64,000 bases of DNA from Flavobacteriales bacterium (GCA_002692065.1 NZJX01000019.1:90240-154239), one strand, 5' to 3'. Positions 47,938 through 57,646 are shown, numbered from the stretch's first letter. Translations and numbers: made by a program. The notes: generated from the sequence alone by a model not told the origin.

Positions 47938-49788
47938 ATGCAAATAAAATTTGAATACTCAGAATTTTGGTTGATATTTTTTTTATTAATCAGTTTATTA
48001 TTTGCAATTTTTATTTATTACAAGGACTCAAGGTTTTCTAGTCAAAAAACTTTATTGAAAATTTGTTTAATCTTACTAAGATTCTTTTCTCTTTCTATTT
48101 TAATATTTCTTTTATTTAAAGCCAGGATAATAATAAAATCCAATACTTTTATTAAGCCTAAAATTGCTTTTTTAATTGATAAGTCTGCTTCAATAGTTCA
48201 AAACTACGACAGTTCTTATTATAAAAATGAATTTGAAAAAGTAATTGATTTCAATAACAAAATTTTGAATAAATCTTTCGATTTATTTGAATATGACTTT
48301 TCAAATAATATACATGGTAATAATAGCCTAAATTATGATGGAAAAGAAACTAATATATCTAAATCATTAAAAAATATTTATAATAAGTTTGAAGAAACTA
48401 ATTTAAATGCCATAATTCTTTGCAGTGATGGAATAATTAATAGTGGTAAAAACCCAATTTATGAAGTAAAAAATAAAAATATACCAATTTTCACTATTGC
48501 AATGGGAGATTCAATAAACTATCCAGATTTATCAATAGAAAATTTAACATACAACAATTATGTTTCAAGTGAAAATAAATTTCCAATCAAGTTTGATATA
48601 AAAAGTAATATTTTGAACATTAGGTCAAATTTAAAAATATATAGAGATGATGATTTAATTCATTTCGAAAAAATTTTAATAAATAAAAAAATTATTACAA
48701 AAAAAATTTATTTACAAAGTTCAAAAAACAAAAAAAACCAATTTTATAAAATTAATCTTGAGCCAATAAAGAATGAAAAAAATATTTTGAATAACAAAAA
48801 AGAATTTGGTAATGAAATAATCAATAAAAAACATAACATTCTAATTTTGTATAATCAACCTCACCCTGATATTGCCTCATTAAAAACATCCTTAGAAAAA
48901 AATAAAAATTATAAAATTCAAACTTCAGCGATAAAAAATTTTAAATCTAATTTTAAAAATTACAGTCTAATAATATTTCACAATATTCCAAATAAATACA
49001 GTACACATATAAATGAATTAAGTGAATTAAAATTTTTAAATATACCTAAACTCTTTTTCTTGGGTATAAATTCAGATTGGAAAGAATTTAATAACTTACA
49101 AAATTTCGTTAATATCGAGAGTAAAAAAGATAATGAAGAAACTTTCAATAATTTAAATTCAAATTTTACTCAATTTGATTTAACAAAAGGATTAGAAAAA
49201 TTTTTAACAAACTCTCCTCCAATTCTTTCTCCATCAGTTTCAACAATTTTTTTATCAGAAAAAAAGGTTTTACTTCAAAAAAAAATTGACAATGAAATTA
49301 TAGGTGATTTACTTTTTTTTTCTAATGATGAAAAGATAGGAATCTTTCTAGGAGAAAATATATGGAAATGGAAAATGTTTGACTATAGATTAAACAATAA
49401 CAATAAAAATTTTGATAATTTATTTTATAAGATTTGTGAAAATTTGAAACTAAGAAAAAAAGTTGATAAATTAAATATTACTTACCCTAAAATATCAAAT
49501 AATGAAGTATTTAGAATTACTGCTAATCTATACAACGACAATTATGAAATTGTCACTGATAGTGAAGTTTCGATTGATATATATAAACAAAATGAGCTTA
49601 TTTTTAATTCTAAGTTTGAATGTATTGACTCCTTTTTTGTATTTGAATCAAGTTTAATTGAAGGAGAATATGAATTTCATGTTAATTCTAATTATAAAAA
49701 TGAAAAGCTTGTAAAAAAAGGTAAAGTGAAAGTACTCAAATATTCGAAAGAAAAAAAAAAATACAAAGTCAAATTGGAACTTACTTAG
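47938..49788 (+). CDS. Membrane-anchored VWA-like (BatA-like) protein, cut short by a frameshift
   Basis: Two N-terminal membrane helices (about 8-30 and 38-60) precede a von Willebrand A-like domain. The MIDAS start is DKSASI in KIAFLIDKSASIVQ and the core AIILCSDGI. A second alpha/beta domain begins near HNILILYNQPHPDI. The frame ends at 49788, just after an A11 run (49751-49761). The other plus frame then codes a continuation with a last membrane helix and the ending RKRLGTY, so the intact protein would have about 686 residues. It is likely an envelope protein of unknown role. It lies six bases after fabG, with a prohibitin after it. Confidence 0.85.
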   Translation: MQIKFEYSEFWLIFFLLISLLFAIFIYYKDSRFSSQKTLLKICLILLRFFSLSILIFLLFKARIIIKSNTFIKPKIAFLIDKSASIVQNYDSSYYKNEFEKVIDFNNKILNKSFDLFEYDFSNNIHGNNSLNYDGKETNISKSLKNIYNKFEETNLNAIILCSDGIINSGKNPIYEVKNKNIPIFTIAMGDSINYPDLSIENLTYNNYVSSENKFPIKFDIKSNILNIRSNLKIYRDDDLIHFEKILINKKIITKKIYLQSSKNKKNQFYKINLEPIKNEKNILNNKKEFGNEIINKKHNILILYNQPHPDIASLKTSLEKNKNYKIQTSAIKNFKSNFKNYSLIIFHNIPNKYSTHINELSELKFLNIPKLFFLGINSDWKEFNNLQNFVNIESKKDNEETFNNLNSNFTQFDLTKGLEKFLTNSPPILSPSVSTIFLSEKKVLLQKKIDNEIIGDLLFFSNDEKIGIFLGENIWKWKMFDYRLNNNNKNFDNLFYKICENLKLRKKVDKLNITYPKISNNEVFRITANLYNDNYEIVTDSEVSIDIYKQNELIFNSKFECIDSFFVFESSLIEGEYEFHVNSNYKNEKLVKKGKVKVLKYSKEKKKYKVKLELT

Positions 49789-49999
49789 ACAAATATCTAA
49801 AGAAAGTAATGGAGAATTTATATCAAAAAATGAAATACCTAACTATTCAGAAATTGTTATCAATAAACTAAAAATAGAAAATTTCAATAATTTTAATGAA
49901 GAAGTAAAGTTTTTTATTGAAGAAAAATTAATCTTTTTATTACTTTTGCTAAGTCTTTCAATAGAATGGCTCATTCGAAAAAGACTAGGAACATATTAA
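49789..49999 (+). pseudogene. Displaced C-terminal part of the VWA-like protein (frame +1)
   Basis: Reading in the frame reached by removing one A from the 49751-49761 run, the coding sequence continues through NWNLLRQISKESNGEF and IVINKLKIENFNNF to a membrane helix LIFLLLLLSLSIEWLI and RKRLGTY, stopping at 49999. No internal start codon would make sense of it alone. Removing one A rejoins it; adding two would too. Sequencing error, real mutation and transcriptional slippage are all possible. Confidence 0.75.
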
Positions 50000-50018
50000 A
50001 AACTAAAATTTAAAACAG

Positions 50019-50828
50019 ATGAATCAAAAAATTAACCCCATTTTATTAATAGCTGGAACTATTTTCTTAATACTTTTCACCTTAGGATCTTCAATAACAT
50101 ATACAGTTCAACCAGGTGAAAGGGCAATAATTTTTAGAAAATTTACCTCAGGATTAGATAAAGAAAATATTTATCAACCTGGTTTTCATTTTATAGCACC
50201 ATGGAATAATGTTTTTATTTATGAAGTAAAAGAACAGAAAGTTGAAGAAAGTATGGATATTCTTGATAAAAATGGATTATCGATGAATATTGAAATTACT
50301 GTTCGATTCAATCCTACTTATTCTAGAATTGGTTTTTTACATGAAGAATTTGGATCATCTTATGTAGATAGACTAGTTATCCCGGAGGTTAGATCATCTG
50401 CTAGAAAAGTAATGGGAACATATGAAGCAGAAGAGATTTACTCTACCAAAAGAAATGAAGTTGAGACTGGTATTATCGAAGAAACTAAAAAAGTCTTAGC
50501 TGATAATAATGTCGATGTAAAGGCTCTTTTAATAAGGTCAATTAAATTACCAGAAAAAATTCGACAAGCAATTGATGATAAACTAAAACAAGAACAAGAA
50601 GCAGCAGCTTACAGATATCGACTAGAAAAGGAGGCATCTGAGGCTCAAAGAAGAAAAATTGCTGCTGAAGGAGAAGCTACAGCTAACAAAATAGTAAATA
50701 ATTCTTTAACTCCTAACTTATTAAAAATGAGAGGAATTGAAGCAACAATTGAGTTATCTAAATCTAGTAACTCCAAACTAGTTATTATTGGTGGGGAAGA
50801 TGGTATGCCATTAATTCTTAATCCATAA
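50019..50828 (+). CDS. Prohibitin / SPFH family membrane protein
   Basis: A 269-residue protein with one N-terminal membrane helix (about 7-28). The SPFH domain follows (TVQPGERAIIFRKFTSGL, then YQPGFHFIAPWNNV and YEVKEQKVEESMDI). The coiled coil (about 175-235, KQEQEAAAYRYRLEKEA) is typical. Family members assemble rings on membranes and regulate FtsH-type proteases. It follows the VWA gene by 19 bases beyond the displaced tail, suggesting a conserved envelope-stability pair (inference). Confidence 0.92.
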   Translation: MNQKINPILLIAGTIFLILFTLGSSITYTVQPGERAIIFRKFTSGLDKENIYQPGFHFIAPWNNVFIYEVKEQKVEESMDILDKNGLSMNIEITVRFNPTYSRIGFLHEEFGSSYVDRLVIPEVRSSARKVMGTYEAEEIYSTKRNEVETGIIEETKKVLADNNVDVKALLIRSIKLPEKIRQAIDDKLKQEQEAAAYRYRLEKEASEAQRRKIAAEGEATANKIVNNSLTPNLLKMRGIEATIELSKSSNSKLVIIGGEDGMPLILNP

Positions 50829-50843
50829 TGATTTATAAATGAA

Positions 50844-50880
50844 ATAAAGAAGTTTATTCAACGATTATAAACTTCTTTAT
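50844..50880. terminator. Bidirectional terminator between prohibitin and the PNGase F-like gene
   Basis: A 14-base perfect inverted repeat (ATAAAGAAGTTTAT, 9-base loop, ATAAACTTCTTTAT) starts 16 bases after the prohibitin stop. Its right side overlaps the last codons of the minus-strand gene ending at 50854. T-rich sequence flanks both sides, so it can end both convergent transcripts. Confidence 0.7.
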
Positions 50881-52962
50881 CTCATCTATATTTTTTGTTG
50901 AAAATTGACAAAAGTAGACTCCAGTGGGTAAGCCTCTGACATCTATTTCAATACTATTTGTTTTGTTTTTGAAATTAAATACCTTTATTTCTTTACCATA
51001 ACTATTAATAATAGTCACATTTATATCATCATAATTATTTGTCATTAAACTTAATTTTAAAATATCTTTTGAAGGAATAGGATAAATTTTAAAATTATTA
51101 GTTTTTATTTCACTATTTATAAGGGGAAATTCTGTAGTGAAATAGATACTTATTTTTTCCCCAAAATCGTCTGGAAATCTTTTAAATAAACTCCCACCTA
51201 TTTCTCTTAATTGAACTCTCCCTGCACCTGAAGCTGATTCACCTGAATACCAATGTTCATTTATTCCATCTTCAGCAGAATCGTAGAAAACTAAATTAAA
51301 ACAGCCAATTGGTAAATTAACTGTATCTCTATACCAAGTTCCAGGTTCAAAATTTCCAGAATTTCTCTCGAATACTATGTTACCCTGATCATCGTATATT
51401 AAATATGAATTTTGATTTGCTCTATCAATTCCCTGAAAATCATTTTGAGATCTATATTCAAACATGAAGTTTTGAGGAAAAACTTCTGGTATTTCTATAT
51501 CTGAAGTTAATGAATTATTAGATTGATATTCATCATCATCTACAACTACTGTAGCTATAAATTTTGAATTATTCGTAATATTATTCCAATTTGGAGTTGG
51601 TAATTCAATTGAAATAATTTCAAGGGGATTTATTATTCCATTCCAAGTATATAAATCTAATTCATTTCCTATTATACCGTATCTTATTTTAGCATTGGTT
51701 ATGATTTGATCGCCTCTATTTCTTATCTTGATCATTGGGTTTAAACATGTTGGATTTAACCTACTCCATTCATCTTTTATACTTGGCTTTATAATATCGT
51801 ATAACTCTAAGTCAACTCCAAAATTAAATTCATCATATGTAACTAAAACATTTGATAAGATATATGTTCCATTTGATTCTCCATTGTTTGAATATTCTTG
51901 AATACCATAATCTATAATATTAAAATCATCATAAATCAAATTTTCAGAAATATCAATGTAGTTTTTTGTGACAGCCTCGCCAGGGCACCATCCAGCCCTA
52001 TCAAATGGCCAAGTACCACCTTGGGGGTAAACAGAAATAAATCCACAGTCATTCCATGCAGTCCATGTGTTTACCTCAGATCCATTTATATTTATATTAT
52101 GAAATTTGGGAATCCATTCACAACAACTCTGAGGTCCCTCATGACCATGTCCTGAGACATAATTAATTATTGCTGAACCTTTGATATCATTCGAAAAAAA
52201 CTTTTGATAAGGAGGAAAATTAATGTTATCAGATAAACTTTCATATGAATAACTCCCCGGAGGATATATATTTTCGACACTGATGACATTTCTAGGAGGA
52301 ATTCCATTTATAAAATGAAAATCAATTGATGCACTAAAACCACTGGTCCATCCATCATAATGAACTCTGATAATAGATGAATCAGAAAGTAAAGGAGCAA
52401 AATCAGTAATATCAAAATTATATTTATGAGTCCAATCATCGTCATATAAATCATTCACATCTGAAGATAAATCCCAATCCATATAATTTCCATATGGAGT
52501 TATGAGTCTCCCAATTTCGTACTTTTCAAATTGATCATAATAATTCCATGTTGTATCTAAAACTAATAATTCATTTTGAAGAGTATCAATTATTAGGATT
52601 GAATCTGTAATTAAATTCGGATCAATATTAGACTGAAACTGGTACTGCCAAAGAGAATCAAATAAAAAAGGATTATAGCTAATTGTATCTATCGAAATAA
52701 TTGATGAATCAAGTAACCCATTTGACTTCATTAAATAAACATTTACAGTATAGTCCCAGTGAGAACATCCTCCATCAGCACATCCTAAATTAAAGTCCAT
52801 TAAAATTTTTTCAAAATTGTTTTGATTTGGAAATTGAACATAATTATCATAGTCTCCATACCATGTTAATTGAGTATTTTGATGGGAATTAATTGTAATA
52901 GTGTCATTTTGTGATAAAAGAAAAATAGGGATAAAATAAAATATATTTAAGTATTTAATCAT
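50854..52962 (-). CDS. Secreted PNGase F-like protein with T9SS type A sorting domain
   Basis: A 702-residue secreted protein, signal peptide MIKYLNIFYFIPIFLLSQ. An N-terminal LGCADGGCSHWDYTVNVYL (60-77, with Asp70) resembles the catalytic-Asp region of peptide-N-glycosidase F. A second block, GHGHEGPQSCCEW (271-283), VNTWTAWNDCG and WPFDRAGWCPGE, matches the PNGase F C-terminal fold. A beta-rich region follows. The type A T9SS domain (FKIYPIPSKDILKL, GVYFCQFSTKN) ends the protein. The predicted role is cleavage of N-glycans from glycoproteins; it could instead be a non-catalytic relative, since I could not align every active-site residue. It is downstream of an MbnP-like lipoprotein gene, five bases away. 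Confidence 0.75.
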   Translation of the reverse strand: MIKYLNIFYFIPIFLLSQNDTITINSHQNTQLTWYGDYDNYVQFPNQNNFEKILMDFNLGCADGGCSHWDYTVNVYLMKSNGLLDSSIISIDTISYNPFLFDSLWQYQFQSNIDPNLITDSILIIDTLQNELLVLDTTWNYYDQFEKYEIGRLITPYGNYMDWDLSSDVNDLYDDDWTHKYNFDITDFAPLLSDSSIIRVHYDGWTSGFSASIDFHFINGIPPRNVISVENIYPPGSYSYESLSDNINFPPYQKFFSNDIKGSAIINYVSGHGHEGPQSCCEWIPKFHNININGSEVNTWTAWNDCGFISVYPQGGTWPFDRAGWCPGEAVTKNYIDISENLIYDDFNIIDYGIQEYSNNGESNGTYILSNVLVTYDEFNFGVDLELYDIIKPSIKDEWSRLNPTCLNPMIKIRNRGDQIITNAKIRYGIIGNELDLYTWNGIINPLEIISIELPTPNWNNITNNSKFIATVVVDDDEYQSNNSLTSDIEIPEVFPQNFMFEYRSQNDFQGIDRANQNSYLIYDDQGNIVFERNSGNFEPGTWYRDTVNLPIGCFNLVFYDSAEDGINEHWYSGESASGAGRVQLREIGGSLFKRFPDDFGEKISIYFTTEFPLINSEIKTNNFKIYPIPSKDILKLSLMTNNYDDINVTIINSYGKEIKVFNFKNKTNSIEIDVRGLPTGVYFCQFSTKNIDEIKKFIIVE

Positions 52963-52967
52963 AATAA

Positions 52968-53726
52968 TTATTTATTAGTTATTGTAAATGCATCTATAAG
53001 ATTATTTGATATAATCTCTACAATTTCGAATTCAGATTCAGAATGAGAGAAACTTTGATTAACAAAGTCTATACTTCCATATTCACCATTAAAAACTTTT
53101 AATAAGTCTAATTCAAGATTTAATGTATCATTTGAATTTGATATTTGCATACTATTTAAATTGAAAATTATATTTCTATATAAAGTATCAAAGCCAGTGT
53201 GATATGAAAAAATATCTGGAGTTAAACTATCTGATATTGAATTTAAAACTCTTCCCTCAACCATAAAAAACTTGTATTTATTAGCCCAATTCCAGTAAGT
53301 ATTTTGTGATATACTTAATGGGGCATCATATGAAAAAGAAGATGGATCAGATGAATTTAATAAGGAATCTAAACCAACTCCAAAAGAAAAATTTGAATAA
53401 ACACCTGATGGTATATCAAAACTAACTAATAATGTCATATTATTTGAATAATCAATCAAAAAAACATCATCTAGATATACATAATCACCATTTTCTTTTT
53501 TAAATGAAATATTAGAAATATAAAATTTTAAAAGTTCAATTTTAAATGGTCTTTCATGAGAATCTAAATATTGGGGGTAATCTAAAATTGGTTTACCAAG
53601 AATTAAATCATAATTATTTACAGATGTATTTAATTTGATATTAAAATTCACTTTTTTAGAATCTTTATCAGTTTCTTTATTACAAGATGTAAATACTATT
53701 AAAAAAAACAATGTGAAATATTTCAT
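52968..53726 (-). CDS. MbnP-like lipoprotein
   Basis: A 252-residue lipoprotein: MKYFTLFFLIVFTSC, lipobox Cys15. The rest matches the MbnP family (PF20243-like): FKIELLKFYISNISF, then NTYWNWANKYKFFMVEGRV, the diagnostic YW-W-x-KF-x-EG block, and NLNSMQIS. MbnP proteins are linked to copper and methanobactin handling and often pair with MauG-type peroxidases; no such gene is adjacent. It overlaps lnt by four bases and precedes the PNGase F-like gene by five, so the three form one unit. Confidence 0.75.
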   Translation of the reverse strand: MKYFTLFFLIVFTSCNKETDKDSKKVNFNIKLNTSVNNYDLILGKPILDYPQYLDSHERPFKIELLKFYISNISFKKENGDYVYLDDVFLIDYSNNMTLLVSFDIPSGVYSNFSFGVGLDSLLNSSDPSSFSYDAPLSISQNTYWNWANKYKFFMVEGRVLNSISDSLTPDIFSYHTGFDTLYRNIIFNLNSMQISNSNDTLNLELDLLKVFNGEYGSIDFVNQSFSHSESEFEIVEIISNNLIDAFTITNK

Positions 53727-55315
53727 CTTAAAAAATTATTTGTAGTGTTAAGTAAATAGCTAAAAATATAAATTAATACTAAAATAAAAGAAAATTTAGC
53801 AATGAAATCACCATTTTTCGCATAAAAAGTAATTTTATTATTTGAATATATTTTACCATTTATAATACCTAAAGTATCATATGAGAGGGAATTAATTTCT
53901 TTACCAAAAGGGTTAATTATACAACTTATCCCTGTATTAGCTGATCTTCCGATAAATTTCCTATTTTCAATTGCTCTAAGTCTAGCATAATAATTATGTT
54001 GAATATGTCCAAATGAATTACCCCACCAACCATCATTTGTCATAATAAATATCCAATTAGCTCCCTTTTTAATAAATTTAGAAACGAATTCGCCATAGAC
54101 AGACTCATAACAAATCATAGTAGAAAATTTTCCAAACTTAGAAGAAAAATTAAATATAGAATCATTTTTACCATAGTTACCTACTAATCCTCCAACATAA
54201 ATTGGGAATTTATGAAGAAAATATCCAAATAAATTTGGATAAGGAATTTTCTCTGCTCCAGGAACTAACTTTGACTTATGATATATCTTAGGATTTGAAT
54301 TCGTATTAATCAACATTGAACTATTAAAAATATTATATCTTTCATTCAGTAATTCTTGATTATTATTTTTTAGATTAAATTTTTTATTTATTTGGCTTGT
54401 GGTAACTCCTGTAACAATATATTTATTTGAATCATTTTTTAATAAAGAATAAAATTTTTTAGTGAGTAAATAATCATCTATACTTGATTCTAAAAAATTT
54501 TTATGAAGGAAATTTTCAGGAAGTAAAATTATATTTGAATTAAAATTATTTAAGGAAATTAAGGAATCTACAATTTTAATTTGACTTGTTAATGGGAGTG
54601 AAAATTTTGTATGATATGGATCCAGGTTGGGTTGAACAACAGATATATTAATCTTATTTTTTTTTTTATTTAAATTTAGGTAATCAAAATTTCCAAAAAA
54701 AATTATAAAATGTGATATTAACATTGGTAATGTGATTAATAACATTCCAAAAATCAATTTTAAATCAATTCTAAATCTTAATTCGAAAAGTAATTTATAA
54801 ATTGTAACATTAGATAACAAAATCCACAATGATCCTCCAAAAACTCCAGTATATTCATACCACTGGATCCAATTAATTGAACTTGAAAAAACATTCCCCA
54901 AAGTCAACCAAGGCCAACTCAAATCCCAATTTAGATGAAAATATTCAAATGAAATCCAAAAGAAAATAAAAAATAAATAAAAATGATTATTTCCAAAATA
55001 GTTTTTAACTAGTAACGAGATAAATATAACGCATGACATCAAAAATGCATTAAGAAAGCAAGCAAAAATTCCACCAAAGATATTTGCTTTTATAATCCAT
55101 GAGGTGATTAAAAAATTAGCGACAAAAAAATTTATAAAAAAAATAAGAAAAATTTTAAAATAGTAATATTTCGTATTTCTTGAAAAATTATCAATCAAAT
55201 AAAATAAAGGAATAAAAATAAAAAAAATTAGTATGGTATAGTTATTGGGAATCCATGAAAAATAAATCAAAAGAATTGATAATAATGACGAAAAAATATA
55301 TCTTAGATTATTCAT
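53723..55315 (-). CDS. lnt: Apolipoprotein N-acyltransferase
   Basis: A 530-residue inner-membrane enzyme that adds the third acyl chain to lipoproteins. About seven membrane helices precede a nitrilase-fold domain with the catalytic Glu in LPENFLH, Lys in HKSKLVPGAEKIPY and Cys in STMICYESVYGEF. A FIMTNDGWWGNS loop and a final helix follow. It is divergent from pssA across only 23 bases. Confidence 0.94.
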   Translation of the reverse strand: MNNLRYIFSSLLSILLIYFSWIPNNYTILIFFIFIPLFYLIDNFSRNTKYYYFKIFLIFFINFFVANFLITSWIIKANIFGGIFACFLNAFLMSCVIFISLLVKNYFGNNHFYLFFIFFWISFEYFHLNWDLSWPWLTLGNVFSSSINWIQWYEYTGVFGGSLWILLSNVTIYKLLFELRFRIDLKLIFGMLLITLPMLISHFIIFFGNFDYLNLNKKKNKINISVVQPNLDPYHTKFSLPLTSQIKIVDSLISLNNFNSNIILLPENFLHKNFLESSIDDYLLTKKFYSLLKNDSNKYIVTGVTTSQINKKFNLKNNNQELLNERYNIFNSSMLINTNSNPKIYHKSKLVPGAEKIPYPNLFGYFLHKFPIYVGGLVGNYGKNDSIFNFSSKFGKFSTMICYESVYGEFVSKFIKKGANWIFIMTNDGWWGNSFGHIQHNYYARLRAIENRKFIGRSANTGISCIINPFGKEINSLSYDTLGIINGKIYSNNKITFYAKNGDFIAKFSFILVLIYIFSYLLNTTNNFLR

Positions 55316-55338
55316 AATTTTCTACAAATATAACTATC

Positions 55339-56019
55339 GTGTTTAAAAATATTCCAAATTTTTTATCATTATTAAATTTATTTTTCGGAATATTATCTAT
55401 AAAATATGTTTTTGAATATAATTTTAAATTAGTTTTAATATTTTCTTCTATTTCATTGTTCTGCGATTATTTTGATGGTTTCATTGCTAGGAAATATAAA
55501 TTAGTAACAAATTTTGGAAAATATTTAGATTCATCTGCTGATATGGTTAGTTTTGGTATTTTACCAGGATTTATTTTAATGAAATTAATTGATAATTCTA
55601 ATTTATATTTACTATCAAATTTAGCATTTTTAATACCGTTGTTTACAGCTATAAGATTAGCTAAATTTAATAATTCAAGTAAAATAAATTTTATTGGATT
55701 ACCTTCGCCTATAAATAGCTATCAATTTGTTTATATTGCTTTTCTAACTCAATACCCTGAGTTAACAAAACTTAATTTTATGATGGAAACAGAAATTTTA
55801 TTTTTATTAATCTTACTGTCGTCTTATTTATTAGTATCAAACATTAATTTTTTCTCAATGAAAAATATTAATATTCATAAAAAGTTCATTATATATTTAT
55901 TTTTCTTATTAGTAATATTACTTGTTATATTTTTCAAATTAGATTCTATTTTATTGTTGATTTATTTATATATTTTTTTAAATATTTTTTTAAATATTTT
56001 AAAATTAAAACTATTTTAG
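55339..56019 (+). CDS. pssA: CDP-diacylglycerol-serine O-phosphatidyltransferase (CDP-alcohol phosphotransferase family)
   Basis: A 226-residue membrane protein with the complete CDP-alcohol motif: Asp43, Asp46, Gly47, Ala50, Arg51, Gly60, Asp64 and Asp68 (D-x2-D-G-x2-A-R-x8-G-x3-D-x3-D). IPNFLSLLNLFFG at the start is typical of PssA. It makes phosphatidylserine, then phosphatidylethanolamine. The start is GTG at 55339. Its end overlaps lptB tail to tail by nine bases. Other members of the family use other alcohols, so the serine specificity rests on resemblance. Confidence 0.87.
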   Translation: MFKNIPNFLSLLNLFFGILSIKYVFEYNFKLVLIFSSISLFCDYFDGFIARKYKLVTNFGKYLDSSADMVSFGILPGFILMKLIDNSNLYLLSNLAFLIPLFTAIRLAKFNNSSKINFIGLPSPINSYQFVYIAFLTQYPELTKLNFMMETEILFLLILLSSYLLVSNINFFSMKNINIHKKFIIYLFFLLVILLVIFFKLDSILLLIYLYIFLNIFLNILKLKLF

Positions 56020-56733
56020 TTTGAAATTTTCACCTAAATAAATTTTCTTTGCATCTCGATCATTTGCTAGTTCTATTGATTTTCCAGATTTAAAAACTCT
56101 ACCCTCATATAGTAAATAAGACCTATCAGTTATTGACAAGGTTTCTCTTACATTGTGATCTGTGATCAATATTCCGATTCCTTTACTTTTCAAATATTTA
56201 ATAATTTTTTGAATATCTTCAACTGATATGGGATCAACACCAGCAAATGGTTCATCCAATAAAATAAAACTTGGATTAACTGCTAAACATCTTGCAATTT
56301 CAGTTCGCCTTTTTTCTCCACCGGAAAGTAAATTTCCTTTAACTTTTCTTACTTTATTCAAATTTAATTCATCTAGAATTGAATCAAGATATTTTTTTTG
56401 GAGTTTATAACTGTTATCTGTCATCTCTAATATTGCTTTGATATTGTCTTCAACGGAAAGACCCCTAAATATTGAGGTTTCTTGAGGCAAATAACTAATA
56501 CCTAACTTTGATCTTTTATGCATTGGTAATGAGGTAATATCATTATCATTAATTAATACATTTCCTTTGGAAGCCCTAATTAATCCCACAATTATGTAAA
56601 AAAAAGTAGTCTTACCAGCCCCGTTTGGACCAAGCAAACCGACAATTTCTCCGATATTTAAATTAATTGAAACATTATCTAAAACCTTTCTTTGAGAATA
56701 AAATTTTGTAATATTTTTAGCAGTTAAAATCAT
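56011..56733 (-). CDS. lptB: LPS export ABC transporter ATP-binding protein LptB
   Basis: A 240-residue ATPase with Walker A GLLGPNGAGKTTFFYIIVG, the Q-loop SYLPQETSIFRGLSVEDN, the signature LSGGEKRRTEIAR and Walker B SFILLDEPFAGVDP. The Q-loop phrase is typical of LptB. It powers the LptFG lipopolysaccharide extraction complex. It starts two bases after tatC ends, so they are cotranscribed. Confidence 0.95.
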   Translation of the reverse strand: MILTAKNITKFYSQRKVLDNVSINLNIGEIVGLLGPNGAGKTTFFYIIVGLIRASKGNVLINDNDITSLPMHKRSKLGISYLPQETSIFRGLSVEDNIKAILEMTDNSYKLQKKYLDSILDELNLNKVRKVKGNLLSGGEKRRTEIARCLAVNPSFILLDEPFAGVDPISVEDIQKIIKYLKSKGIGILITDHNVRETLSITDRSYLLYEGRVFKSGKSIELANDRDAKKIYLGENFKLK

Positions 56734-56735
56734 TG

Positions 56736-57527
56736 TTATTCATTGACATATTTCGATACAATTATACTAATTTCATACAAAAATAATAAAGGTATAGTTA
56801 CTAAAATTTGACTTGAAATATCAGGTGGGGTAATAATAGAAGAAAATATTAAAGAAACTATAATAAAATGGGATCTGTATTTTTTCATAAATAAAGAAGA
56901 TATAATACCAAATTTACTTAAAAAATAAACTAAAATAGGTAATTGAAATATTATTCCACAAGACAATGTTATTGATGAGACAATTGAAATGTAAGAACTT
57001 AAGTTAATATTATTTGCAACAAGAGGACTGACTTGATAGTTACCTAAAAAATTTATTGAAAGGGGTACTATTAAATAATACCCAAATAAAATTCCAATGA
57101 AAAATAGAATAGAAATAATAAATACGATACCTGAGGTTGATTTTTTTTCATTTAATGTTAGTGCAGGTCTAATAAAAAGCCATAATTCAAATACTAAATA
57201 AGGAAAGGAAAATATTATAGAAGCAATGAAACTAATCCAAATATGGGTAGTAAATTGACCAGACATATTTACATTCATTAAAATAAAAATTGGTTTTTTT
57301 ATACATAATAAACTATCTAAGTTTATTAATGATGATAGTTTACACAAGAATTTGTAAGTAATAAAATTTGGAGATTTTGGGGCTAATATTAAGGTGTCAA
57401 ATAATAACTCTTTATTGAAAAAAAATACTATCATAGAAATTAAAACAAGAGAAAAAGATCTTATTAAGTGTTTTCTCAATTCACTTAAATGATCTAAAAA
57501 AGTCATATTTTTTTCATTATGTTTCAT
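56736..57527 (-). CDS. tatC: Sec-independent protein translocase TatC
   Basis: A 263-residue inner-membrane protein with six helices. It opens MTFLDHLSELRKHLIRSF and has FSFPYLVFELWLFIRPALT, the conserved Glu in a cytoplasmic-loop context, and SIITPPDISSQILVTIPLLFLYEISI at the end. No tatA or tatB gene is present here. The neighbours recQ (divergent) and lptB (downstream) match the usual Bacteroidota cluster, but a KpsF-type isomerase that often sits between recQ and tatC is absent (inference). Confidence 0.96.
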   Translation of the reverse strand: MKHNEKNMTFLDHLSELRKHLIRSFSLVLISMIVFFFNKELLFDTLILAPKSPNFITYKFLCKLSSLINLDSLLCIKKPIFILMNVNMSGQFTTHIWISFIASIIFSFPYLVFELWLFIRPALTLNEKKSTSGIVFIISILFFIGILFGYYLIVPLSINFLGNYQVSPLVANNINLSSYISIVSSITLSCGIIFQLPILVYFLSKFGIISSLFMKKYRSHFIIVSLIFSSIITPPDISSQILVTIPLLFLYEISIIVSKYVNE

Positions 57528-57646
57528 TTTAAAACTTTTTTTAAATTATGTAATCAAAATCTAATATTAAATGATAAGAACAGTAATAATTTTTTGATTA
57601 AATATAAAGTTTGTTTATATTTATTATAAGACAAATAAAAATAAAA

